64,000 nt of DNA from JACCTH01 sp963761985 (GTDB taxonomy: Bacteria; Actinomycetota; Acidimicrobiia; Spongiisociales; ZC4RG35). Positions 17,003-25,410 of the stretch are shown here, piece by piece. The notes under the pieces were generated by a model that saw only the letters and a program-made list of their open reading frames with translations, was not told the DNA's origin and did not search any database. The stretch covers positions 138,870 through 202,869 of the forward strand of contig CAVXIT010000012.1 in assembly GCA_963761985.1 (NCBI GenBank). Reading direction: 5' to 3'. Each line of letters begins with the position of its first letter. Position 1 is the stretch's first letter. The translations under genes and the position numbers were made by a program.

Positions 17003-18547
17003 TTAGGGCGCGCCGAAGCCGCCGCCCCCGGGGGTGCGGACCAGGAGGCGAGTGCCGGGGGTCACGGTGAGGGTGGTCTTGGCCGGCAACCGTTCCGGGG
17101 CGTTTCCGGGTCGGATCAGCCAGTCCTCCCCGCAGGCCCCCGAGCCACCCCCGGCCAGTCCCCAGGGTCGGTGGCGGCGACGTTCGCCGATGAGCGATAG
17201 CTCACAGTCATCCAAGAACGTGATCTCCCGTTCCAGCCCCTCGCCGCCCCGAAACCGGCCTCGCCCACCGGAGTCGCGGCGGAGCGTGTAGCGCGTGACC
17301 CGAAATGGATAGTGCTGGTGGAGTGACTCGATCGGAGTGTTGGCCGTGTTGGTCATGCCGGTGTGGATCCCCGACTGGCCGGGCTTGGTCGGGCGGCCAC
17401 CCTGTCCTCCGCCCAACGTTTCGTAGTAGGCGAAGCGTTCGTTGCCTATCAGCACGTTGTTCATCGTCCCCTGGCTGGCGGCAGGCACTCGACCAGGGGC
17501 CGCCTGCGCGAGAGCCCCGAGCACGACGTCGGCAATTCTTTGGCTCGTCTCGACATTCCCGGCGGCTACTGCGACCCCGTTGACGGCGTTGACCAACGAT
17601 CCCGCCGGGGCGATCAATCGCAGCGGCCGGTAGCAACCGCTGTTGGCCGGAATCAATGGATCGGTTGCTACCCGGACCGCGTAGTAGAGGCATGACCTCG
17701 TCACCGCTTCGACCGCATTCAGATTCCCTTCGATCTGATCCTGAGTACCGGTGAAATCGGCGGTCAGCTCTCCTCCGCTGATCTTCAGCGTCACCCGAAT
17801 CTCGAGGTCCTTGTCGTCCCATTCGACGAAGTCGGTAAATGAGAACCAACCCTCGGTGAGATCTGCCAGCGCGGCGCGCATCAGCCTTTCCCCGTATGCG
17901 AGCAGCGAGTCGAGGTAGCGGAGATAGCCGGAGACGTCATCGCCTACCAGCTCGGTCACACGATGGGCACCCACCTCGTTGGCGCCCAGCTGGGCAGCGA
18001 GATCCCCCGCTCGTTCCTTTGGTGTCCTCGTGGCCGCAATGAAAGGGATGTGAAACTCATCGATCCAGGCACCGTCACGTACTGCCGCCATAGGCGGGAC
18101 CACGTGTCCTTCTTGCGACAGACGGGTAGCAAAAGCGGGCATCGAGCCGGGAGCCTCGCCCCCGACATCGGCATGGTGGGCGCGATTGGCGACCCAGCCA
18201 ATTAGAACCGAGCCAACGAAGACCGGACGCACCAGGGTGAGGTCGTTGAGATGGGTACCGCCGGCGAAGGGGTCGTTGACCGCGTACTGCTCACCTGGCA
18301 CCGGATCGAAGCGCGCGATCACCTCGGCCACCGACGCAGGCATTGACCCGAGATGGACCGGAATGTGTTCGGCCTGTGCAACCATCTCGCCCCCTGGATC
18401 AAAGATCGCGACCGAGCAATCGGCCCGCTCTTTGATATTTGGTGAATGTGCCGTTCGCCTGAGAACATCACCCATCTCACCGGCGATTGCCGACAGTCGG
18501 TTCCGAAAGACTTCGAGCGCAATCGGGTCCATCGACTCGCGAGTCAC
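17003..18547 (-). CDS. hyuB: Hydantoinase B / 5-oxoprolinase beta-type subunit
   Basis: 514 aa. HyuB family (N-methylhydantoinase B, oxoprolinase C-terminal part, acetone carboxylase relatives). Typical sequences include DPIALEVFRNRLSAIAGEMG at the start, HIPVHLGSMP, NDPFAGGTHLNDLTLV and a C-terminal GGGGFGAP. The GTG at 18547 overlaps the hyuA stop (GTGA); ATG 18532 is the alternative. With HyuA it would open a cyclic imide or amide using ATP, or carboxylate a ketone; the actual substrate cannot be read from sequence. Confidence 0.87.
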   Translation of the reverse strand: MTRESMDPIALEVFRNRLSAIAGEMGDVLRRTAHSPNIKERADCSVAIFDPGGEMVAQAEHIPVHLGSMPASVAEVIARFDPVPGEQYAVNDPFAGGTHLNDLTLVRPVFVGSVLIGWVANRAHHADVGGEAPGSMPAFATRLSQEGHVVPPMAAVRDGAWIDEFHIPFIAATRTPKERAGDLAAQLGANEVGAHRVTELVGDDVSGYLRYLDSLLAYGERLMRAALADLTEGWFSFTDFVEWDDKDLEIRVTLKISGGELTADFTGTQDQIEGNLNAVEAVTRSCLYYAVRVATDPLIPANSGCYRPLRLIAPAGSLVNAVNGVAVAAGNVETSQRIADVVLGALAQAAPGRVPAASQGTMNNVLIGNERFAYYETLGGGQGGRPTKPGQSGIHTGMTNTANTPIESLHQHYPFRVTRYTLRRDSGGRGRFRGGEGLEREITFLDDCELSLIGERRRHRPWGLAGGGSGACGEDWLIRPGNAPERLPAKTTLTVTPGTRLLVRTPGGGGFGAP

Positions 18548-20343
18548 CAGGTGATCTCCATCGTCCCGTCCGCAAGCACGACGAGTCTCTCGCCACCGTC
18601 AAGAAAGATTGTGGCATCGCGACCTTCAATCAGCTCTGGTCCCGAGTACTCCGAACCAGGGGCCATGGAGCCGCTGACGTCTCGCCAACCAAGCACCGCA
18701 GGCGAGGTCGCAGCTACCCGCACCGTGACCACCTCGATTTGGACTTCCGGCGTGACAAACCCATTGCGCGCTTGATGTGCTCTCTCGAAATCGGACGTCA
18801 GGCGATCGCTCCCCCGTTCGTAGATAACCGACGTCTCGTGAGACTGCCCGCGATATCTAGCCTCGACCGTTACCACCAGCGCTTGCGCCTCGACGCCCAG
18901 CAAATCTTCCATCTCTTGACGGGCCCGATCCCCAACCTGGACGATGACCGTGTCGAGATCGCTCAGGTCAACTCCGATCACCGACTGCGAAACGTCGTGA
19001 CGCAACGGGCTAAGCAGAAGTCCCAGGGCCGAAAAGACGCCCGGATGCGGGGGCACGAGGACTGCGGCCATACCCAGCGAACGGGCGAGCGCGGTGGCAT
19101 GAAGCCCACCCGCCCCCCCAAATGCAACGAGGGCCGCTTCGCGCGGATCGGCGCCTTCCTCGACCGTGACCCTCCGAATCGCCCCCTCCATGTGCGAGTT
19201 GACGATCTCGACCATTCCCCGCGCGACCTCCTCCGGCCCCAAGCCCAGATCCTGGCCCAGAGATGTCAGCGCTCTTGTCGCCGCCGCCCGATCGAGCTCG
19301 ACGCCTCCGGCCAGGGTCTGGCCTAATCGGCCCAGGACGAGATTGGCATCAGTCACCGTGGCCTGGGTTCCGCCGCGGCCGTAGGCCGCCGGACCGGGCC
19401 ACGCGCCGGCGCTTTGCGGTCCGACCCGGAGCGCGCCACCGTTGTCGATCCAGCCGATCGAACCTCCTCCTGCTCCGATGGTGTGGACCGCAACCGCCGG
19501 TATCCGGCACACATAGCCCCCAATCGAGCGATGCCCGCTCAGCTGTGGTTCGCCGGCTTCGATCCGGCAGACGTCGGTCGAGGTCCCGCCCATATCGAAA
19601 GAGACGACTCGACTCCAACCATGCGCCGATCCACAGGCTGCTGCTGCGACCACGCCGCCAGCCGGACCGGACAGAAGGATCGAGGCTGCGAGCTCGGCCG
19701 CACCCCTGGTCGAGGTGAGGCCACCCGCAGACTGCATGACGAACACGCGTCGGCCGAGCCGGTCCTCCAACGCTTGCAGATATCGCTCGACGCCTGGCCG
19801 CAGGTATGCGTTGAGGACAGTCGTGGCGATTCGCTCGTACTCCCGAAATTCGGGATTCACGAACGACGATCGACTTATCGGAATCTTGCCGTTCCATTTG
19901 GCGACCGCTTGCGCGACCGCGATTTCCTCCGAGCTGTCTTCGTGAGCTCCGAGCAAGGCAATTGCCACAGAATCAGGGGCAGTGCTGGTGAGGAAGGCAT
20001 CCAAGCCTTCGGGCGTTAAGTATCCAAAGCGCTCCGATCGCTCAACCAGACCGGGCGGTCGATCGGCGTTGCTGTCGTAGAGCGACGGGCGGTTCTGCCG
20101 ACCGATCTCGATCGCGTCCTCAAAGCCGGCAGTCGTGATGAGAACGGTTCTCGCCCCTTTGCCTTCGAGCAAGGTATTGGTCGCAACCGTAGTCCCATGG
20201 AAGAGAAGGCCGTCGGGGGCGCCTTCGATGCCCGCAGCAACTCCTTCGCTCTGTTCGCGGGTGGTGGGCACTTTGTTGACCCGCAGGGCGTTGCCGTCCC
20301 ACGACACGACGTCGGTGAAGGTACCCCCGACGTCGACTGCCAC
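18544..20343 (-). CDS. hyuA: Hydantoinase A / 5-oxoprolinase alpha-type subunit
   Basis: 599 aa from GTG 20343. HyuA family, an ASKHA-fold ATPase subunit: VDVGGTFTDVV at the N-terminus (phosphate loop), GTTVATNTLLEGKGA, a second glycine-rich site SFDMGGTSTDV, and GGAGGLHA. I prefer GTG 20343 because the conserved domain begins there and TATCAC lies 7 nt upstream; TTG 20376 would overlap the divergent Nfu-like gene start. It is the first gene of an operon continuing into hyuB and glcDEF. Confidence 0.85.
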   Translation of the reverse strand: MAVDVGGTFTDVVSWDGNALRVNKVPTTREQSEGVAAGIEGAPDGLLFHGTTVATNTLLEGKGARTVLITTAGFEDAIEIGRQNRPSLYDSNADRPPGLVERSERFGYLTPEGLDAFLTSTAPDSVAIALLGAHEDSSEEIAVAQAVAKWNGKIPISRSSFVNPEFREYERIATTVLNAYLRPGVERYLQALEDRLGRRVFVMQSAGGLTSTRGAAELAASILLSGPAGGVVAAAACGSAHGWSRVVSFDMGGTSTDVCRIEAGEPQLSGHRSIGGYVCRIPAVAVHTIGAGGGSIGWIDNGGALRVGPQSAGAWPGPAAYGRGGTQATVTDANLVLGRLGQTLAGGVELDRAAATRALTSLGQDLGLGPEEVARGMVEIVNSHMEGAIRRVTVEEGADPREAALVAFGGAGGLHATALARSLGMAAVLVPPHPGVFSALGLLLSPLRHDVSQSVIGVDLSDLDTVIVQVGDRARQEMEDLLGVEAQALVVTVEARYRGQSHETSVIYERGSDRLTSDFERAHQARNGFVTPEVQIEVVTVRVAATSPAVLGWRDVSGSMAPGSEYSGPELIEGRDATIFLDGGERLVVLADGTMEITW

Positions 20344-20367
20344 GGCACCTGTGATAGAAAGTGGCGC

Positions 20368-20619
20368 GTGATCCAAGTCGAGTCAACCCCCAACCCCAAC
20401 GCGGTCAAGTTCAGCGTCGGCCAGCCCGTGGGCGGGCCCGCGACCTTCGTTGCCGGTCAGCCAACCGACAACGCAATGGCGCAGGAATTGCTGGAGTTGC
20501 CCGGCGTAACCAGCATCTTTATCACCGCCGACTTCGTGACAATTTCGAAGTCGACCGAAACTGCCTGGGACGAGATCGTCCCGAGAGCCAGCGAGATCCT
20601 TGCCGAACATTTCGCTTGA
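20368..20619 (+). CDS. Nfu/NifU N-terminal-domain protein
   Basis: 83 aa from GTG 20368. It matches the Nfu N-terminal domain (VESTPNPNAVKFSVGQPVGG; AQELLELPGVTSIFITADFVTISK). This domain normally precedes the CxxC Fe-S scaffold domain of Nfu proteins, but no cysteine pair is present, so it cannot itself assemble a cluster in the standard way. TAGAAA lies 7 nt before the start. Its stop overlaps the TTG of the cytochrome b561 gene, so the two are translationally coupled. It is divergent from hyuA with nearly touching starts. Confidence 0.8.
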   Translation: MIQVESTPNPNAVKFSVGQPVGGPATFVAGQPTDNAMAQELLELPGVTSIFITADFVTISKSTETAWDEIVPRASEILAEHFA

Positions 20620-21152
20620 GCATTCTGGCTGAAACCGCTTCGGGCTATTCGCAGGTCACGAGATGGCTTCATTGGGGCATCTTTTTTCTGATGGCCGCTC
20701 AATTCGTCGTTGGCTATGCCCTCGAGGAATTGGATGAGGATGAGGGCTTTTCCGAGGACCGGCTCTTCGCCCTTCACGCAGCTTTTGGTCTGACGATCTT
20801 GCTCCTGGCATTCGTGCGGACCTGGTGGCGACGGACCCGGCCGCTCCCACCCTGGGCACCGACGCTGTCGAGCTTCGAGCGTCGCTACGCCCACCAGGTC
20901 GAACGAGTTCTCTACTTGTTGATGTACACGATCCCGCTCAGTGGGCTCGGCCTGGCGGTCGCAGACGAGCGACGGTTGCCGATCCTTGGCCGGTTTGAAC
21001 TGTCGGATCTATTCGAGGATGCAGAGGACTTGTTCGAGCTCGCCCACATCGGCAGTCATGTTGTCTTCTTTATCTTCTTCGCTCTCCACGTGGGACTGGT
21101 TCTCAAGCACCAGTTCGTGAACGGCGACCGCTTGTTGAATCGAATGCTTTAG
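20616..21152 (+). CDS. Cytochrome b561 family membrane protein
   Basis: 178 aa with four transmembrane helices. Haem-ligand histidines are in expected places: VTRWLHWGIFF (helix 1), LFALHAAFGL (helix 2), and AHIGSHVVFFIFFALHVGLV with LKH (helix 4). Family members move electrons between quinones and periplasmic or lipid-phase acceptors. TTG 20616 overlaps the upstream stop (TTGA). It ends by overlapping the convergent gene at 21149. Physiological acceptor unknown. Confidence 0.85.
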   Translation: MSILAETASGYSQVTRWLHWGIFFLMAAQFVVGYALEELDEDEGFSEDRLFALHAAFGLTILLLAFVRTWWRRTRPLPPWAPTLSSFERRYAHQVERVLYLLMYTIPLSGLGLAVADERRLPILGRFELSDLFEDAEDLFELAHIGSHVVFFIFFALHVGLVLKHQFVNGDRLLNRML

Positions 21153-21943
21153 CCAGGCACAGGGCTGCCATCGGGAGCGAACCAGAAAACGACAGGCCAC
21201 GAACCCCCGAACCGATCGGCCACAGCGACAACCACCCGCCAGAGATCACCGACCTGAGTGCCTTCGAGGACCGTGCCACTTTTGGTAGCAGCCGAGAGGA
21301 TTGGTTCGGGAACCGGTCCGGCGGCGAAGGGAGGGCCCGGACGGAGCTGGGGGGCGGTCACCTCTTCGGGCAGGTCGACCACAACCCAGCCGCCGGATTC
21401 CCAGCGAAGCGTCCATGCCAGGGCGCGGTCGGGAAGCCTTTCGTATGGCGCATCACCAGTAGCGGCGAGAAGCCTGGCCAGGACAACTGCTCGGTAGTTG
21501 TTCCCTTCCTCGGCGACCGCGATGGTGCGGGCCGATTCGACAAAGACGCGTTGGCCGTCAACGGGAGCAGGCAGAGCTGAGCCGGCCGGGAGCAGTGCGG
21601 CCAAATCGGTGCTCGCCGACCCATCGACCGTTAGGTAGGTCTCGGTCATCCACTCCGCCCAACTAGCTGCTTCGTCGGCGACGTTGGGCACGGCCATCAA
21701 GGCTTCCTCGGTGAGGAGAGAAGTTGTCGTGGCTTCCGCCAAAGACGTGGTGGTCGCAATCACGACGACTTCGGTAGTGGGTGGCGGCGAAGACTCACTG
21801 CGAGCAAACACAAAAAACAGCGCGGCTATCGCGGCCAAGCCGGCGAGCCCATAACCGAGATGGCGAGGCGGAATCGGATTCCGCTTCGGCCCCGACGCAC
21901 TCAAATGCTCCCAAGGGATGCGCTCAAAGGTTTCGTCGTCCAC
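21149..21943 (-). CDS. Single-pass membrane-anchored protein with Thr-rich linker
   Basis: 264 aa. Cytoplasmic N-terminus of about 28 residues, one transmembrane helix (LGYGLAGLAAIAALFFVFA, about 29-47), then a linker with TTT runs (ATTTSLAEATTTS) and a compact extracytoplasmic domain. No catalytic motif recognised. The TTT linker resembles those in other envelope proteins of this window. GTG 21943 has TACGTT 6 nt upstream, suggesting a leaderless transcript. It ends in a 4-nt convergent overlap with cytochrome b561. Confidence 0.7.
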   Translation of the reverse strand: MDDETFERIPWEHLSASGPKRNPIPPRHLGYGLAGLAAIAALFFVFARSESSPPPTTEVVVIATTTSLAEATTTSLLTEEALMAVPNVADEAASWAEWMTETYLTVDGSASTDLAALLPAGSALPAPVDGQRVFVESARTIAVAEEGNNYRAVVLARLLAATGDAPYERLPDRALAWTLRWESGGWVVVDLPEEVTAPQLRPGPPFAAGPVPEPILSAATKSGTVLEGTQVGDLWRVVVAVADRFGGSWPVVFWFAPDGSPVPG

Positions 21944-21949
21944 TGGCCA

Positions 21950-21955
21950 AACGTA
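21950..21955 (-). promoter_or_regulatory. Candidate -10 box (TACGTT) of the 21149-21943 gene
   Basis: TACGTT on the minus strand ends 6 nt before GTG 21943, the same TANNNT/start spacing seen at other genes in the window. Confidence 0.4.
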
Positions 21956-22039
21956 CGAGACCCGGGGGTTGTCTTCAATCCCCTTGCCAATCCCTTTGTC
22001 TGGGCCGACGCCCTCTCATGACTACCCTGCCACGCGTTC

Positions 22040-22642
22040 TTGACCACTAACTACGACCCCAAACCCGGCCGGTGGATGCTGCCCCTTGTGGTGTTAGCGA
22101 TGGTCGCCTTCACCTACTTATTCGTTCGCGAGTTGCCGGCGGCGGCGGGTGGCGACTCGGATGAATCGACCACAACGACGGCGTTTGGGGCGACGACTAC
22201 CACCGACGTCGACTCGACCACGACCACCGAACAGGTGGTTCTTGATCCGGAAGCCCAGGTCTACTTCGACAACCTGGCCGGGTACCAGACCCGCATGACC
22301 GATCTGCAAACCCAGCTTGCGTCCGCCAACAGCGGCTGGGACGCAAACCCCCGCACCGTCACTTTCGATCAAGCCGAGGCCGCGTTCAGTGCCGTGGCAG
22401 AGGGCGCCGCGGCTCTCGCCGCCGAAGCAGCCGCGCTGGTTCCTCCGGCGGATTTCACCGAGAACCACGCAGGTATCGCGGCGGCAGTCCAGCAAGCCGC
22501 CGATGCGGCCACCGCCGCCCTAGCTGGACTTCGTGCTCCCTCGCCAGACACGGGTGAAGGCCGACGCACAGCGGTGGCCAATTTTGATACCGCGGTCGCC
22601 GCCCTCGACCAGGCGATAGCCGACTCCATCCCGGCCGGGTAG
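22040..22642 (+). CDS. Single-pass anchored protein with Thr-rich linker and Ala-rich helices
   Basis: 200 aa from TTG 22040. A short cytoplasmic tail, one transmembrane helix (MLPLVVLAMVAFTYLFV, about 13-29), a TTTT linker (STTTTAFGATTTTDVDSTTTT), then an alanine-rich helical domain that may form a helical bundle or coiled coil. Function unknown. It starts about 100 nt from the divergent 21149-21943 gene, another TTT-linker protein, and is followed by the Eis-like gene after 8 nt. Confidence 0.65.
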   Translation: MTTNYDPKPGRWMLPLVVLAMVAFTYLFVRELPAAAGGDSDESTTTTAFGATTTTDVDSTTTTEQVVLDPEAQVYFDNLAGYQTRMTDLQTQLASANSGWDANPRTVTFDQAEAAFSAVAEGAAALAAEAAALVPPADFTENHAGIAAAVQQAADAATAALAGLRAPSPDTGEGRRTAVANFDTAVAALDQAIADSIPAG

Positions 22643-22650
22643 AGCAGTCG

Positions 22651-23859
22651 ATGGCGATCGAGATCCGCCCGGCCGAACCGGCGGAGGCTTCCAACTTTGC
22701 CCGCACGATGGCCGGCGTGTTCGCCTGGGACCTGGAAGACGCCAACCTCGAACGATTCAAGACCACATGGGAACCCGAACGCTCCCACTGCGCCTACGAC
22801 AACGGGAAAATGGTCGCCACGCTTGGGACTCTCAGTCTGGAGTTCAGCGTGCCGGGCGGCACAATTCGTGCCGGAGGGACCACCCAAGTGTCGGTCCTCC
22901 CAAGCCACCGGCGACAGGGAATCCTCCGCAAGCTGATGACCGCTCATCTGCGCGAGGTAGCGGATCGCGGCGAAGCGGTTGCGGCGCTTTGGGCTTCGGA
23001 AGCGTCGATCTACGGGCGGTTTGGCTTCGGACCGGCAACCTCGGCGTTGGAAGTGAAGATCCCCACGCAATATGGAACTTTTCATCGCCTCGCTCCTGAG
23101 CCGGCGGCGGTGGAGCTGATCTCCCTCGATGAAGCTCGGGAGGTATTGCCCCCGATCAACGCTTCCATCTCTAGGACCTGGCCGGCTATGTTCGCCCGAC
23201 AAGAGAACTGGTGGAATGCGCGCTGGTTTTCCGACCTGCCATCCGATCGCTTCGGCGCCACGTCAATGCGAGCCGCCGTGACCAAAGCCGGAGACGGATA
23301 TGTCTTGTACCGGCAGAAGTCGAAATGGAACGACGGCAACTTCGCCGGCGAACTCATCGTTCGCGATCTGATGGCGCAGAGCCCCGAATCGTGGGCCGGA
23401 CTCTGGGCCTTCGTCCTTGGCCATGATCTCGTGGCGACCGTGGAGGCTGAGCTGCGTCCTCCGCAGGAGCCGCTCCTGCAACTGCTCGCCAACGAGCGTC
23501 GCGCCTTGGTCACGCAATCCGATGGGCTTTGGATCCGGCTCAACCATCCCGCGACGGCACTCGCCGGGCGCCGATACAGCACGGAGGGAGCACTGGTCAT
23601 CGAGGCGCACGACCAGCTCGACGGGTCCATCCACACCCTCCTTTTGGAAGGCGGACCCGATGGGGCGACGTGCACCACCACCGACCGTCCGCCCGACCTG
23701 GTGCTGGACACCGAGGACCTGGGCGCGGCCTATCTCGGCTGGTCACGCTTTCGCAGCCTCGCCCGCACGGGACGAATCGGTGGAGACCAGCAAGCCCTCG
23801 CGTTGGCTGACCACATGTTCGGCTGGGACCCGCTCCCCTGGTGCCCCGAGATCTTCTAA
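22651..23859 (+). CDS. Eis-family GNAT N-acetyltransferase
   Basis: 402 aa, right length for Eis. N-terminal GNAT domain with acetyl-CoA site VSVLPSHRRQGILRKLM (about 91-107), YGRFGFGPAT, a central degenerate GNAT domain and a C-terminal sterol-carrier-like domain. The C-terminus ends in PWCPEIF, and a free terminal carboxylate is used in catalysis in Eis proteins. Characterised members acetylate lysines of proteins or amines of aminoglycosides; the target here is unknown. It is probably co-transcribed with the anchored protein 8 nt upstream and converges on glnA. Confidence 0.85.
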   Translation: MAIEIRPAEPAEASNFARTMAGVFAWDLEDANLERFKTTWEPERSHCAYDNGKMVATLGTLSLEFSVPGGTIRAGGTTQVSVLPSHRRQGILRKLMTAHLREVADRGEAVAALWASEASIYGRFGFGPATSALEVKIPTQYGTFHRLAPEPAAVELISLDEAREVLPPINASISRTWPAMFARQENWWNARWFSDLPSDRFGATSMRAAVTKAGDGYVLYRQKSKWNDGNFAGELIVRDLMAQSPESWAGLWAFVLGHDLVATVEAELRPPQEPLLQLLANERRALVTQSDGLWIRLNHPATALAGRRYSTEGALVIEAHDQLDGSIHTLLLEGGPDGATCTTTDRPPDLVLDTEDLGAAYLGWSRFRSLARTGRIGGDQQALALADHMFGWDPLPWCPEIF

Positions 23860-23901
23860 TACGTCGCGCCGGGAGGGGGGCGTTTTCTTGCTTTGCGAGG
23901 T

Positions 23902-25326
23902 CTAGACGTCGTAGAAGAGGTAGAACTCGTAGGGATGGGGGCGGAGCCGGATGGCGTCCACCTCGCGGAGGGTCTTGTACTCGATCCAGGTCGAGATCAG
24001 CTCTTCGCTGAAGACCCCGCCCGTGAGCAGGAACTCGTGGTCGGCTTCGAGCGCGGCGAGCGCCTCGTCGAGGCTGGCCGGAACCGAAGGGAGGTTCTTC
24101 AATTCCTCCGGCGGCAAGTCGTAGATGTCCTTGTCAACGGGGTCCATCGGCTCGATCCGATTCTGGATGCCGTCGAGGCCGGCCATCAACATCGCCGAGA
24201 ACGCCAGGTAGGGGTTGCAGCTCGGGTCGGGACAGCGGAACTCGAGCCGCTTCGCCGCCGGCTTCTGGCTGTACTGCGGGATCCGAATCGCCGCCGACCG
24301 GTTACGGGACGAATAGACCAAATTGACGGGTGCCTCGTAGCCGGGGACGAGCCGCCGGTAGGAGTTCGTCGTCGGAGCGGCAAAGGCCAGGATCGACGGT
24401 GCGTGCTTTAGCAGCCCGCCGATGTACCACCGGGCCATATCCGACAGCCCGGCATATCCGGCTTCGTCATAGAACAGCGGCTTATCACCGTTCCACAGCG
24501 ATTGATGGGTATGCATCCCTGAGCCGTTGTCTTCGAAGATCGGCTTGGGCATGAAAGTCACCGACTTGCCGTGCTGCCAAGCGACGTTTTTCACGATGTA
24601 CTTGTAAAGGGTCACTTTGTCGGCCATGCGCAGCAAGGTGTCATAGCGCATGTCGATTTCGGCCTGGCCGGCTGTTCCCACCTCGTGATGCTGGACCTCG
24701 ATCTCTATTCCCGCCGTCTCGAGCGCCGCGGTCATCTCCGAGCGCAGATCCTGGAAATGGTCGGTGGGCGGAACGGGGAAGTAGCCCTCCTTGTAACGAG
24801 GCTTGTAGGCCAGGTTGCCTCCCGGCTCGTCGCGACCCGAGTTCCACGCGCCTTCCTCTGAGTCCACGAAGTAGTAGGCCGAGTGCTGATTCTGTCCGAA
24901 GCGGGCCGAGTCGAAGATGTAGAACTCCGCCTCCGGACCCCAATACGAAGTCTCAGCCAGGCCCGTCGATTGGAGGTAGGCCTCGGCCTTCTTAGCGATA
25001 TAGCGGGGATCGCGGTCGTAGGGCTCGCCTGTGAGCGGGTCGTGCACGAAGCAATACAGGAGCAGCGTCTTGCGGCTGCGAAAAGGATCATCAACCGCGG
25101 AAGCCGGGTCGGGGATGAGCAACATGTCCGATTCCTGGATGGCCTGGAAGCCACGAATCGAGGAACCGTCGAAGCCAAAGCCGTCCTCGAACGAATCGGC
25201 CGTCAACTGCTTGACCGGCACCGTGAAATGTTGGACCTGACCGGGAAGGTCGCAGAAACGGAGGTCGATGAACTCGTACCCGCCGTCTTTGACCATCTTC
25301 AATACGTCCGCCGGCGAATCCGCCAT
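23902..25326 (-). CDS. glnA: Glutamine synthetase type I
   Basis: 474 aa from ATG 25326, chosen because AAGGAG lies 8 nt upstream; GTG 25335 is weaker. Converts glutamate, ammonia and ATP to glutamine. It contains FDGSSIRGF, GPEAEFYIFD, NGSGMHTHQSLW and the ATP-site segment NSYRRLVPGYEAP. The tyrosine in KDIYDLPPEE matches the adenylylation-site region of GlnA, so activity may be controlled by adenylylation. It lies 85 nt after the ATP-grasp ligase gene on the same strand. Confidence 0.95.
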   Translation of the reverse strand: MADSPADVLKMVKDGGYEFIDLRFCDLPGQVQHFTVPVKQLTADSFEDGFGFDGSSIRGFQAIQESDMLLIPDPASAVDDPFRSRKTLLLYCFVHDPLTGEPYDRDPRYIAKKAEAYLQSTGLAETSYWGPEAEFYIFDSARFGQNQHSAYYFVDSEEGAWNSGRDEPGGNLAYKPRYKEGYFPVPPTDHFQDLRSEMTAALETAGIEIEVQHHEVGTAGQAEIDMRYDTLLRMADKVTLYKYIVKNVAWQHGKSVTFMPKPIFEDNGSGMHTHQSLWNGDKPLFYDEAGYAGLSDMARWYIGGLLKHAPSILAFAAPTTNSYRRLVPGYEAPVNLVYSSRNRSAAIRIPQYSQKPAAKRLEFRCPDPSCNPYLAFSAMLMAGLDGIQNRIEPMDPVDKDIYDLPPEELKNLPSVPASLDEALAALEADHEFLLTGGVFSEELISTWIEYKTLREVDAIRLRPHPYEFYLFYDV

Positions 25327-25410
25327 GCAGCTCACTCCTTCGTTTTGTTGAACGACGGCATTGTGGCCGCTGAGGGATTTCCTTGCGGTTGCTCGATTGT
25401 TAAGGCTCTG

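Noticed and set aside
23866..23889. Possible terminator between the Eis-like gene and glnA (CGCC...GGCG then TTTT).
   Set aside because: Only four base pairs; too weak to list.
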